From Blastobasis lacticolella (lineage: Eukaryota; Arthropoda; Insecta; Lepidoptera; Blastobasidae), in NCBI GenBank assembly GCA_905147135.1, contig LR990053.1:14396501-14460500 (forward strand): a DNA stretch of 64,000 bases, written 5' to 3'. The first letter of the stretch is position 1; every line of letters starts with the position of its first letter. The position numbers were made by a program, and so were the translations under genes. Of the stretch, positions 54,130 to 64,000 are shown in pieces. The notes under the pieces are model-generated. The model saw nothing but the letters and a program-made list of their open reading frames with translations, did no database searches and was not told the origin of the DNA.

Positions 54130-54450
54130 GCTGTCATCATCATCGTCCTAGCGCTTATCCCGGCTCTCCTACTCAATCTTCTCTACTTCGCCCGGTCTTC
54201 GGCATCCTCTCGTCGTAAGCCGTTGGCTCTCGCACTCGGTCGCCCACGGGCCTCTTTCCTGATACCGGCAAATTCAGGCACCTATTTCCCACGTATCCCT
54301 GAGGCTTACGTATACGTGACCAAACCAGCGCAGACGAGCCTCCTCGATCTTATCTGCGATATCCCTCACACCAAGGCTGCCACGGGTGTACTTGTTACGT
54401 ACTCGATCGAGTCTAATTCTTGCGCTGTGACATCTCGAATTTGACATTTT
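54130..54450 (-). mobile_element. RTE-type LINE (different subfamily), C-terminal fragment
   Basis: Minus strand: SARIRLDRVRNKYTRGSLGV then RDIADKIEEARLRWFGHVYV (about 54430-54310), the VRDIADKxxEARLRWxGHV motif of RTE-type ORFs. A proline/arginine-rich piece and a GATGATGAC end follow at 54135. 5'-truncated and shifted. Confidence 0.75.
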
Positions 54451-54594
54451 TTGTAGCAATATTTCTCCATTAACAAATATTTTCTCTACTATCTTTGACA
54501 GTCGTACATAGTCGAAGATTAAGTTTAGTGACGTTCTAATACTAGAGAACTTGGCTAGAGAAAACTGCGATTTTGAGATATCACAGCGCGTGAA

Positions 54595-54662
54595 TCACCC
54601 GGTCACGGGACGACTGGAGAAACGCGCAGAGAAGCGAAATATTGGGCTACTCGTTATCCAAG
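54595..54662. repeat. Internal piece of the 9373-9524 element
   Basis: CACCCGGTCACGGGACGACT and AAATATTGGGCTACTCG match 9420-9480 in part. Fragment only. Confidence 0.5.
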
Positions 54663-54682
54663 GTTTAAGTAAGATAACTATA

Positions 54683-54817
54683 AAATCATCATTATCTTGA
54701 CGTTAAAATCCTGGTATGTGCTCTTGCGCGCGAGGGGCCGGGGCCTGCCTTGAACATGATCCAAGATTTTTCAGATCAGGTAATTACAGTAGATCAACTG
54801 CCATCTGATTTCCGTGC
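54683..54817 (-). mobile_element. SINE family B, 3' fragment
   Basis: Inverted: ATCATTATCTTGACGTTAAA, GAACATGATCCAAGATTTTT, GATCAGGTAATTACAGTAG, CTGCCATCTGATTTCCGTG. Confidence 0.75.
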
Positions 54818-55829
54818 AGAGAACCATAACATATTGTTTAAAATGTCGGATAATATACGCTGTCTTCTTGATACGATAATTATTAAACATTAGAAAAGAA
54901 ATAATTCAAGTGAAATCTACGGGTTATGATATTTACTAACTTGCCCAGGCCTTAGCACTAATAAATGAGTCCTACCTAACATATTATTGTTAATAAGGCA
55001 AAATTAATTTTGAATGTATAAGGTATGTGTACCTAAGCGATGTATGTAGGTACGATTAATAACCTAACCGACAGAAAAAGTCGGATAACCACCGACCAAG
55101 TTTACTTAAACTAAAATATTGTCTAAATTACAAAACTGATTTTAATGAAACAAAGCTAAGAACCAACTCGATTAAAATGGCTTCCAAATAGAGAAAACCG
55201 CATCCAAATCAGTCCATCCGTTAGGAAGCTACGATGCCACAGACAGATACACAAAGTCACAGATACACACGTCAAACTTATAACTCCGATCTTTTTCGTC
55301 GGCGGTTAATAAGTTAGATAAAGCTAGGAAATAATCCCCCATCCAAACCGCACCTGCACCAACTTTCTTCCCAGAATTACACGACGACAACTTTTTAAAC
55401 CCCCAATCCGAACGTAAGTTTCGTACGTGAGAAGACCGAGTACAATCTCCTTGGTAGCAGTGATTTATAACGCCATCATCTAGTACAATTGAATCGGAGC
55501 TGCTATTCCCGGCAAAGTATCTATTAGGTACGTGACTCGCGTACCGAGTACTCGATACGATACGCGTGACGTGGTAAAAGTATTTACGGTCTGTAGCTTC
55601 GGGATTAGAAATGCGCGGTTGCTTTTTTGTTTATTTTTAGGTGTTTTTTAAATGAAGTTTGTTTTTGTTTATGTTTTTTATAATCGTTCAAGCTATTCCA
55701 GAATTTCAGAAGGTACTGATATCTATTCCCACCCTCTGTATAGCCCCCTGTTACTCCCCTCCTTGGGTAACGTGGGAAATAAATAGTGAGAATGAGTACG
55801 TTGCTATAGGTATAGGTAGATAGATAGAT
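54818..55829. other. Non-coding DNA
   Basis: 55170-55310 contains the common moth phrase ACCGCATCCAAATCAGTCC to GGAAGCTACGATGCCACAGA, part of an unnamed repeat. 55610-55850 has a minus ORF explained partly by the LINE tail that starts at 55830. No gene. Confidence 0.4.
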
Positions 55830-55940
55830 TAACTCTTTATTGCACACAAAATTACAGGAAAGAACATTTAACAGGTCTATTTAAACATTGTGGGCAAAGG
55901 CGGCCTTATCGCTACAAGCGATCTCTTCCAGGCAATCCTT
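55830..55940 (-). mobile_element. LINE 3' tail
   Basis: Inverted: AACTCTTTATTGCACACAAA to CGGCCTTATCGCTACAAGCG and CTTCCAGGCAATCC. Same family as 56605-56720 and 59030-59155. Confidence 0.65.
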
Positions 55941-56201
55941 TCGATAGTCGATAGTAATAACCGCGCGCAATAAACTTTTTCCTGATGATGAATTAGGATT
56001 AATTATTCTCCCTCTACGGATACGACTGCAAACAAAAGACTACCATATAAAAAAACAAAATATAAGTACAATTTTTTTTTTATCTGATCAATATTTCAGC
56101 TTTACCAGCCAGTAGGCATTCACTTTTTTGGTTTCAAAGAGTTTGTACCTCTTTCTCTTAAAGGTATAGAACGCCCCTCGTATATTAATCCGAAGCTAGC
56201 G
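55941..56201. other. AT-rich non-coding DNA
   Basis: Nothing recognised. Confidence 0.3.
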
Positions 56202-56261
56202 AAGCTAATAAACTATCAAACAAATATTTACAAAAATATTTGTTTGATAGTTTATTAGCTT
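56202..56261. repeat. Perfect 28-bp hairpin with 4-base loop
   Basis: 56202-56229 and 56234-56261 are exact complements (the left arm begins AAGCTAATAAACTATCAAAC), separated by ACAA. AAGCTAGCGAAGCTAAT just upstream partly repeats the arm's end. No target duplication and no second copy in the window. Confidence 0.9.
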
Positions 56262-56604
56262 AAACGAACACGCTTGAGTTTAGTAGTAGAGTAGTTTCGA
56301 ATAACGGCCTTTGTAGTTAGTAGTATAGATTTTGTGTATTAAGTTTAGTGTATTAAAGATAAGTTTGTGTATTAATCTTTCCTAATACCACATTCCAAAA
56401 TCCAGATTTCAGTTTTATTAAACAGACTAGCTTTCGATCGCTATTTCAGTCGCTTAAAAATTAACCGGGGAAATCCACTTATAAAGTCTAAATCTGTCAA
56501 ATTTCAGCCGACACAATAATAAACTATCTGTGTTCCTTTCATCTAAATCCATTCAGCCGTTTTTGCGTGACTGAGTACTTCACAAAAGTAACGCACATAG
56601 ATAG
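56262..56604. other. AT-rich non-coding DNA
   Basis: 56340-56380 repeats GTGTATTAA. 56545-56575 has a common moth phrase (AAATCCATTCAGCCGTTTTT). No gene. Confidence 0.35.
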
Positions 56605-56720
56605 ATAAACACTTTATTGCTCATAAAATATTACTATATCAATCACTTACAACAACAAGGAACACATATGAGCAAAGGCGGCATTATAGCTATAAGCGAT
56701 CTCATCCAGGCAACCTAACA
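56605..56720 (-). mobile_element. LINE 3' tail
   Basis: Inverted: AACACTTTATTGCTCATAAA to GCGGCATTATAGCTATAAGC and CATCCAGGCAACC. Only ~670 bp from the sister copy at 55830. Confidence 0.65.
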
Positions 56721-57103
56721 AACTTTTACTTTTCTTACGTTTATAGTAGGACAGGCTGAACCCACAAATATTAACAACGAAGGCAACCATTGAATTGGAC
56801 AATACAATTCGCATACAAATGATTCAGCCCCAGGCAAACCCGGGCGGGCGCACAATGCGGCGGTTCCCCACGGGCTGCAGCGAATGCTAGCTAGCACACA
56901 GACTGCCTGACAATGTGACCGATATCATATTAATTGGACCGAGATGCGGTGTCGTGGCCGCTGCGAAATTGGCGAGTTAATTCTGTGTCTATAGGTTACT
57001 GCAATATGGCTGACAAATTGAATAAATATTTATTCCTCACCTCAATATATTCTTTAGGATATCTCATAAATTAGAGAAATTTATAGTCCATAGTTGGCCG
57101 TAT
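56721..57103. other. Non-coding DNA, GC-richer at 56820-56990
   Basis: Unique block (GGCAAACCCGGGCGGGCGCA) without a supported ORF. Nothing else. Confidence 0.35.
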
Positions 57104-57354
57104 GGTGTCCGGCAGAGTAGAATAGCACTTACCCCTTACACTCGAAGGTGTCGTACGTAGCGACAAGTGTTTTCAACGCAAAAGATCTAGAGTCTCCGTA
57201 GGCTGGAAAATGAGCACAAACTTTTTCCACTGTTATATTTCAAACACTGCGATCTCCAACCCGCCTGCCAAGCGTGTAGATTATGGCATCAACGTCTCTC
57301 CTTTCGTGGGAGAGGCCCTAAGTCCTGCAGTGGACTGTTGTGGGCGGTGATGAT
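57104..57354 (+). repeat. Repeat family C, full-length reference copy
   Basis: Begins GGTGTCCGGCAGAGTAGAAT; includes GTCTCCGTAGGCTGGAAAAT, CACTGCGATCTCCAACCCGC and CTTTCGTGGGAGAGGCCCTA; ends GCGGTGATGAT. Five copies in the window share these ends. The GATGAT tail resembles RTE 3' tails, so it may be an RTE-mobilised SINE or truncated RTE. Confidence 0.8.
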
Positions 57355-58302
57355 AGTCCAACATTGACCAGGACTGCTGCTCCCTAGGTTACGGCTTTGT
57401 CAGTAGTTTAAATTCCCAAAATTGAATTACGCTCATTTATAAATTCCGGTCTTGGTTTCTCTCGACTCCTGGTTGCAGCCTGCGTAACTACCGTCACAGA
57501 AAATCTATACCAACGTTGCCACCGTACCGAGATATTGACGCCAAGATGATTATTTAGGTACTACTTACCCATTGACTATTCATATTTATTTGCTTCAATA
57601 AAGATAATATTTGGACGCTATACTATATGAGGATACTACACGTCACTATTCTATTTATCTATTATATTCCTTCAGCCTTGAAATGGAGCCATACACTGCG
57701 TAACAATAACTATACAAACGCGTAATAGCAAAATTAATGTTCCGCACACGCTGCCACCGATAAAAATGTCCAAATGCCAACTCCCAAATGAGGTAAATAA
57801 AAAAGCGCGCGAAATGTCACGCCGACATTTTAACTACAGGGGGCAGACTTTTGCCACAATACAAATTAGATAGTAATATTTTCGGATCAAGTTTATTTAT
57901 AAAGTGTATATACGTAGTTGAGAAAAGGGTCGGTCTAGTGGCAGTTGTTTGCGAGACTAGCGTCACATTCGGTACAATAAAAATATTTCCGTGGGTCTCC
58001 TAAACCTCTATTATTGCTTCAAAGTATAATTTTTCTTATACTCGATGAAGTGAGATAACCTCCGGTGCCCTTACAATTTCCTACCTTCTTCGTGCAGTCT
58101 TGGAAACGGATCGGATTTAGTGCGTAAACACACTCGAGGTTTTTATAAGTACTTAAAGTTACAGAATACCTCGTTAAGTCAAGGACCTCTTCAAAGCCTT
58201 CGGAAGCCTTCAAAGCGTTCACAGTCGATTTAGGGCTCGTAAAACCTGTCTCTAAGTTTAGAATATATCGATGCACTTACGATGAGGGGAAAGATCTTAA
58301 TA
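57355..58302. other. Non-coding DNA, nothing recognised
   Basis: An 85-codon minus ORF at 58019-58276 shows no domain. An acceptor-like CTCCTGGTTGCAG near 57478 is followed at once by an in-frame stop in frame 0. No gene. Confidence 0.35.
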
Positions 58303-58445
58303 AATCCAATCTGGACATGTTCCCCCGTTAATATGGTCACGGAGGTCAGATGGCAGTCGCTCCTCTGTAATTATCTTGCCAAATACTGGACCCGCGGCCA
58401 TCGCGCGCGAGCACAACCGGGACATTAATGCCAAGATGACCCTTG
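58303..58445 (+). mobile_element. SINE family B, 3' half
   Basis: ATCCAATCTGGACATGTTCC, GGTCACGGAGGTCAGATGGC, GAGCACAACCGGGACATTAA, TGCCAAGATGAC. Confidence 0.8.
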
Positions 58446-58469
58446 ATGATTTCTTGGAAATTGTATTTA

Positions 58470-58640
58470 TTATCATCATCATTATCATCATCGTGGCATT
58501 AAATCCCGGTTGTGCTCCCTCTCGCGCGGCACGTGAGCGTCCAGGCTCCGCCTTCCTGCTCTTCTTAGTCCACTTCGCTCGCTCATCCGCCTCCTAGGTG
58601 GTAAGTCCGTTGGCACACATGTCACTCTCTGTGCCTTCCA
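58470..58640 (-). mobile_element. RTE-type LINE tail
   Basis: Inverted: a (ATC)n-like run at 58470-58493, GGCATTAAATCCCGGTTGTG, CCGCCTTCCTGCTCTTCTTA, GTAAGTCCGTTGGCACACAT. Parallel to 656-770 and 29590-29720. It sits next to a SINE B ending in the same tail motif, as at 537-870. Confidence 0.75.
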
Positions 58641-59029
58641 ATAAAATTACTATTTATTATTCAAACGTTTCCACCGAAACCTATTGTAGGCACAGATCCC
58701 CACGAGTGCGTTTTCATTACAAACAAAAGTAATTTGGAACATTTAATTTGATTCGATAACATCGTTTTCTGTCACTAATGTCCTTTTGGAATTAATTTGA
58801 TTATTCGTACGCACAGAGACTGAGGATGAATAAATGATGATCAGCTATTGAAATAATGGCTTTTTCCCTTAATAAAAACACGTAGAGTTTGTTTAAAAAG
58901 TGTAATTTGTTCGATTAGTTTGGGCCCTCGCCCTCGCTGGTAAACCGTTTAGGTACGTTTGTTGTTTTATAATATTGAACAAAAAGGAGGTTTTACAATG
59001 AATACTAATGTGTTATGAATCGAGCGTCG
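58641..59029. other. AT-rich non-coding DNA
   Basis: Nothing recognised. Confidence 0.3.
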
Positions 59030-59155
59030 GTGACCTAATGGACTAATGGTGGGTTAGATTGGCTGGAAGAGATCTCTTGCAGAGATAAGCTCGCTTTTGA
59101 ACTATCTTAAGGTCTTAACTATGTAACATTGTTTTATGTACAATAAAGAATAAAC
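59030..59155 (+). mobile_element. LINE 3' tail
   Basis: GATTGGCTGGAAGAGATCTC, AGAGATAAGCTCGCTTTTG, TGTACAATAAAGAATAAACC. Plus-oriented copy of the tail at 55830 and 56605. Another inverted one is at 59655-59770 (AAAACTTTATTGCACAATAA). Confidence 0.65.
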
Positions 59156-61203
59156 CATGGTCCAATCTTAGGCTAGGTTCTCCTATTACTATTAATACCT
59201 CTAAGTTATATGATCGCTATATGAAGCTCACTTTCAACTCGGTGGTTCCGTCATTGAACAAAATGATCGCAGGTCTGCCGTCCAAGCCGTGGCGAAAAGT
59301 ATTTGGAGATTATCTTTTGCATATAATTGTTGTCAACGAGCTATCATATATTAAGAAAGACATTCTGAATTATAACTAAAAAAATAATTATTTATCTTTC
59401 TCACGGTGAAGTTCAAAATAGCTCAGCCTTTAAGTACTAGTACCGATAGTAGCGGTAGAGGTCCCCCGCGTTCACTCTAAAACTCCGATAATATTCAGTA
59501 GTCCCGCGGGATCCGGTTACTTTTCCGTTACTGAATGTAGCGTGTTACTGAAACAATTTAAAATAAGAGTATTTTCGAAGATTAACGCGTTCAAACAAAA
59601 AACCTAAGTCATCATCATCATCTTCCAGCCCTTATCCCAGTAGGTGTGGTCGGAATCATATTTATTTATTTAAAACTTTATTGCACAATAATACAATTGG
59701 CGGACTTAAAGCCATTAAGGCTTTATCTTCCAGTCAACCAGTAGACAATGCAGAAAGTGAGTAAGTAGGTGCTTTATAAAGCGTGATGATAGATTGTAAC
59801 TTACCTAAATACAATACTAACTACATCAAGTTAGAATAAACATATATTATATTATAATAAATACTATACATACATACATATATTATTTATCTTTTCATTC
59901 AACCCTATGACTCGTCATCTTGGTACTCGATCCAACAAATAACGTAACTAATTTTCTTTTATTTATTATTTCTAGCGTCTCTCTAATCTAGTCTAAATGT
60001 CCCGGTTTTAAGAAGTGAAAAATACTATTTATTTTTAGTTTTAGAGCGCAAAGCTTCCCGGTGATAGCGGCTGCCTATTGTGTAATATTAAAAACGACGA
60101 CCAGTGGAGTGGGTGTATATGCAATTTGAATACAAAATTCCGTGACATCTGGCATGTGGGCTGGGCTCCGTCGGTGGCCTAGATAAAATGAAGTAAAAGT
60201 CAATATAATATGTAACGTAGTAGGATTGAGGTGGTATCTAGAATATATCTCGAATCGTGTGCTAACGTTGGGTTTATATCAGACGAACGGAGCAAGAGCA
60301 TTCGCGTGATGCTTTTTTTTTGTAAACGATGACTTTACATATAAGTAGGCGAGAGGGCATTCCAAGGATACTCGGTACAACGACATAAAATTCACTCGTA
60401 TAGTATAATACCACTATTAGACATATCTTGAAAATACTAGAACGAGTCCTACTCTGAATTTTGAACCGCAACAACATTCAGATATATAATTCGTCAATTC
60501 GTGTACCTACCTATATATATCTACTATCAATTTCTCGTAAATCCTGCAAGGGCGACTATCTACTGCCTCCACTGAGCAGAAAGACCATAGTGGCGTTTTC
60601 GGCTGTATTAACACTATGATCTCCCGCCTGGCTAGCTTGTAGGAGGCTTATCTCCGAGTTCCAAATAGTAGCTGTGACGGCCGGACATTAGTGACCTTGT
60701 AAAGCGTTTGTGAGTTTAAGGGGTGAAGTAAAACAAATTGCCACCTGTCTGGAATGATAATAATAACTGACTATGGTTTATAAGGAGATCTTTACCCTGA
60801 AAACTTATTCCTATCGCAGAAATGCCCATTCATTTGAGAGACATAACATATAAATTTAATATTGTAGATGATCTCAATCACAACACAACATTTGCCTACT
60901 GACACTTGTCAATCCAACATGGCGTGCGCGTAGAACTATGTCACTCGTACGCTGATAGTCGGTTTTATTATTTAATGGCAGTGGGTTAACGTTGGCGTTG
61001 GGCATTGCAAGGGCGGTTACGTGGATACAATAATTATGCGGAACCACCGGTGAATTGTTTATGAGTGTCGTCATAGAGTGGTGGACGTTTTGTGCAGAGG
61101 GATAGTGCGGTGTAAACACAAGTCGATTTAGTACAAGATGGGGTTAAAACTATACCTATAAAAACTTACTTTATTTCGACTTAACAGAAAAGGCGTCACA
61201 GGA
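59156..61203. other. Non-coding DNA with minor repeat scraps
   Basis: 59620-59650 has a TTCCAGCCCTTATCCCAGTA phrase typical of RTE tails. 59655-59770 is an inverted LINE tail. 60545-60660 is a very diverged relative of family C (ACACTATGATCTCCCGCCTG). 59865-59885 is a short (CATA)n run. No gene supported. Confidence 0.4.
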
Positions 61204-61558
61204 CAGTTAAAGAGAGGTAGGGCATAGCGGGGTATCTCGTTCGAATTGGAGCCGGCTGACTGGGGAAGTACCTCCACCTTACAGAATATCGCAGCTAAAT
61301 AATACTCTTTTAAATAGTATTGTGTTTCTGCCGGTGAGTAAGGTTTCCAATGCTCCATGGGGTGGGGATTTGGGGAACCATGGCTTTGGCAGTGGAGTGG
61401 CATTTGCTTTTTGCTGCCAGAGCAACGTGTTATAGAGGTGGGCAACGCATTAGCGATACTCATGGTGTTGCTAATGTCTATAGGCAGTGGTGACCACTTT
61501 CCATCAGGTGGCCCGCTTGCCTGTTTGCATACCGTATGACATAAAAAAAAAAAAAAAA
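61204..61558 (+). mobile_element. Family D retroposon, copy 3, full length with poly-A
   Basis: Starts GTTAAAGAGAGGTAGGGCAT and ends CATACCGTATGACAT followed by 16-17 A (to 61558). The B-box-like CTCGTTCGAATTGGAGCC is near the start. The last frame reads SIGSGDHFPSGGPLACLHTV. The intact A tail suggests the youngest of the three copies. Confidence 0.85.
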
Positions 61559-61753
61559 GTTAAAATGTCTCGAATAAATAAATCTTTAATTTAGACTTAG
61601 TTGCTAGTTGCAGTGCTTGTGACCTTCTGTTAGGTATACATACGAGTGTCTGGAGGTGTCGCTCTACCGTATCTAATAGGCATAGTTAGCTTAACCAAAA
61701 TATTTTTTTAGAAATAATATTAGTAATATAGATATTATAATATAATATAGAGC
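61559..61753. other. AT-rich spacer
   Basis: Nothing recognised. Confidence 0.3.
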
Positions 61754-63715
61754 AAGAGCCCATGAGGGCCAGACCTTCCTATTGTCCGTAAGTATGAAAG
61801 TTTTTCCATGTGTGTCCCCAACACAGGTAAGAATGATCCCCATCCATGAAACCTGGATCGTGGTTCCTTTGGCAGGTAACAAAGGTGTATAAAATCTTAT
61901 CTCCAATTTATTAATTTACCAAGCTCAATTTTTTTGTATTTTATTCGTAACAGCATTAATACTCACGATGCTCCTTGCCAGACATATAGTATAGTTACAA
62001 CCCTCCGCCGGACACCCCTAAACTATAATTCTCTGTAATTATACTTACCTTATATTAGGAAAGCTGAATTTTATAAATGTTATTCGGAGAATTATTAAAC
62101 TGAGTTTTCTCAGTAGCCAGACAGTTTTTTGGGTTCTATAATCCTGCCAGACGCATTAAAAGTGTCTAATAGTTGCGAGAGTGGGGCTCATATGCAGTAA
62201 CTGGTGCGAGTGAGAGAGCGCTCGGTTCGTTGCTATCTTTTACTGCGCATCAGCTGTCGTCTATATCTATACTATCTATACTATAATATTATAAAGAGGA
62301 AATGTTAGATTTTTTGTTTGTTTGTATTGAATAGGCTTCGAAACTACTGGACCTATTTCAAAAATTCTTTCACCGTTGGGAAGCTACACTATCCCCGGGT
62401 GACATAGGCTATATTATATTTTCTAAAAATTTACGGATCATTAATAAAACTTCAATAATGTAACCCAAGGTGTAAAAAAATACCCAAAAAGTTCCTTACA
62501 TCGCGTGTGCTGCGAAAACTGTTGATGATTGAACAAAATAATGTACTACGACTTTGCCGAACACATCATTATCTACAAAAAGTGTCGCGACAGTATATGT
62601 CTAACTATTATAGTTAAGTCACAATCAGTGTTCTTTTATTTTCAAAATTAAATTGATATGCCGCCGCTAAAAATCGCTATTTATTGGTACCTTGGTATTA
62701 ATCCTTATCAAAATCAATTACTTTATATTCACGACTGCTTCAATACCTTTATATAACTTTTTGAATTATGCAATTCAGACATTCCATTCGAAAGATATCA
62801 CGAGTTTAAAAATGTGAATATTAGAAAAAAGTCGCGTGTTCGCCGCTCAGCCCGCTCGGCTATCTAGGCAGCACAGGGTACGGGAGGGTAGTCAATGTCA
62901 TCAAGAAATAAAGTGCCGCGCGGCACTTGCAATTTGGATTGCAGTGACGAGTGAGCAACAATGATGAAAATTATTGAATACTTAGTTGAAAAAAATATTT
63001 ATCTGTGAATTTTTTATCTTCTAAAAAATTAATTTTTCGTATAATAAACAATTAAATTTTAATAACTTTGAAATTTCAATTCAAATTCAAATTACTTATA
63101 ATAAACTTCATAAAAATAAAAAATAATATGAACTAAGTGATTAGACTTTTGATATGATGGATATTTTTATAAAATGTTTACTGATTATAGATTAAAAAAT
63201 TTATTATTGCGACTGTAATAATTTTATTTTATGTTTAGCATAAGATTGCAATGAACTGAGCGCTCTGTCTCACTCGCACCAGTTGTTGCATATGAGACAC
63301 TTTTAATGCGTCTGGCAGGATTATATAACCCAAAAAACTGTCTGGCTACTGAGAAAACTCAGTTTCATAATTTTCTGAATAACATTTATAAAATTCAGCT
63401 TTCCTAATATAAGGTAAGTATAATTACAGAGAATTATAGTTTAGGGGTGTCCGGCGGAGGGTTGTAACTATACTATATGTCTGGCAATGAGCATCGTGAG
63501 TATTAATGCTGTTACGAATAAAATCCAAAAAAATTGAGCTTGGTAACTTAATAAATTGGAGATAAGATTTTATACACCTTTGTTACCTGTTACCTGCCAA
63601 AGGAACCACGATCCAGGTTTCATGGGTGGGGATCATTCTTACCTGTGTTGGGGACACACATGGAAAAACTTTCATACTTACGGACAATAGGAAAGTCTGG
63701 CCCTCATGGGCTCTT
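61754..63715. mobile_element. ~1.96-kb element with ~470-490-bp inverted terminal repeats
   Basis: The left arm, 61754 to ~62240, starts AAGAGCCCATGAGGGCCAGA. The right arm, ~63245 to 63715, is its reverse complement at very high identity. The left arm has ~21 extra bases after AAAAGTGTCT. The interior (62241-63244) is AT-rich, has no transposase ORF, and holds a common moth repeat phrase (GGAAGCTACACTATCCCCGG) and a perfect 18-bp palindrome AAGTGCCGCGCGGCACTT at 62911-62928. The ORFs of similar sequence on opposite strands at 61691 and 63583 come from the arms. No target duplication was recognised, so the superfamily is open. Confidence 0.9.
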
Positions 63716-64000
63716 AGACTAATAGATAGATAGTAGAAAAGGATTGTAATAGAGCGTAAAGTAAAACGTTGAATCAGGTATAGAGCTGATCCATGTCTTC
63801 GATTCACTCTAACAGCAGTACGTATGTGACATATTGCACCTGGCCCGTGATATATTTAAGTAGTCCTTATTAGAAAACTCAAAGGCACTGCAATGGAAAG
63901 CACTACGCCCGCGCTTTTAGCCGCTCCACGAGCGTAGCGATGATAGCATAGCATAAGTTTAAGTTCCTACATCTCTATGTGCTAAGATCAATGTTATCCG
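63716..64000. other. Non-coding DNA at the right edge
   Basis: No gene or repeat recognised. Confidence 0.3.

Noticed and set aside
61691..63807. Similar ORFs on opposite strands as a gene family
   Set aside because: They are the two arms of one inverted repeat, not independent genes.

Overview
This window looks like nuclear DNA of a lepidopteran (moth or butterfly). It is AT-rich, has one intron-split animal gene with high-GC exons, and is packed with old repeats. These include two tRNA-derived SINE families, RTE-type and jockey/CR1-type LINE fragments, and non-autonomous DNA transposons. No bacterial-style operons, rRNA or functional tRNA genes were seen. Family names come from recognition by eye and no search was run.

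One gene is clear. Seven plus-strand exons between 43605 and 47470 encode the N-terminal half of a Ski/Sno-family transcriptional corepressor of the Fussel/SKOR (Corl) type, the orthologue of Drosophila fuss. The exons join in a continuous 399-codon frame. They give the Ski/Sno/Dac DNA-binding-like domain, the zinc-binding SMAD4-interaction (SAND-like) domain, a proline-rich linker, a tandem Arg-Ser-Pro-x repeat and the start of an acidic stretch. The last exon ends in a good donor at 47471, and no convincing downstream exon is visible in the remaining 16.5 kb, so the 3' end (expected coiled coil) is missing. The ATG lies one base after a splice acceptor, so a 5' exon must lie upstream. The best candidate is a GC-box/CCAAT-rich, promoter-like block at about 24170-24429 that ends in a splice donor. 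A second GC-rich island at 14488-14716 is an alternative. A second real coding piece is at the extreme left: one exon (1-215, minus strand) of an unidentified gene that runs off the window.

Layout. 1-5 kb: unknown exon, a broken PIF/Harbinger transposase, a 104-bp tandem array carrying a TALE-type palindrome, GC-rich hairpins and a hAT element with a perfect 8-bp target duplication. 5-24 kb: SINE, LINE and MITE copies, the G-rich island, and a 1.3-kb long-TIR element holding a nested SINE. 24-43 kb: promoter-like block, then AT-rich DNA with LINE/SINE remnants, several near-perfect hairpins and a jockey/CR1-like LINE 3' end at 40.7-42.1 kb. 43.6-47.5 kb: the fuss exons, with LINE pieces inside two introns. 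47.5-64 kb: mostly non-coding, with more repeats and a 2-kb element flanked by inverted repeats of about 470-490 bp near the right end.

The picture is a developmental regulator in a gene-poor, repeat-rich neighbourhood. No multi-gene system was found. The most unusual items are the RSPx repeat and tandem splice acceptors of the fuss gene, the two long-TIR elements, and several nearly mismatch-free snap-back hairpins.
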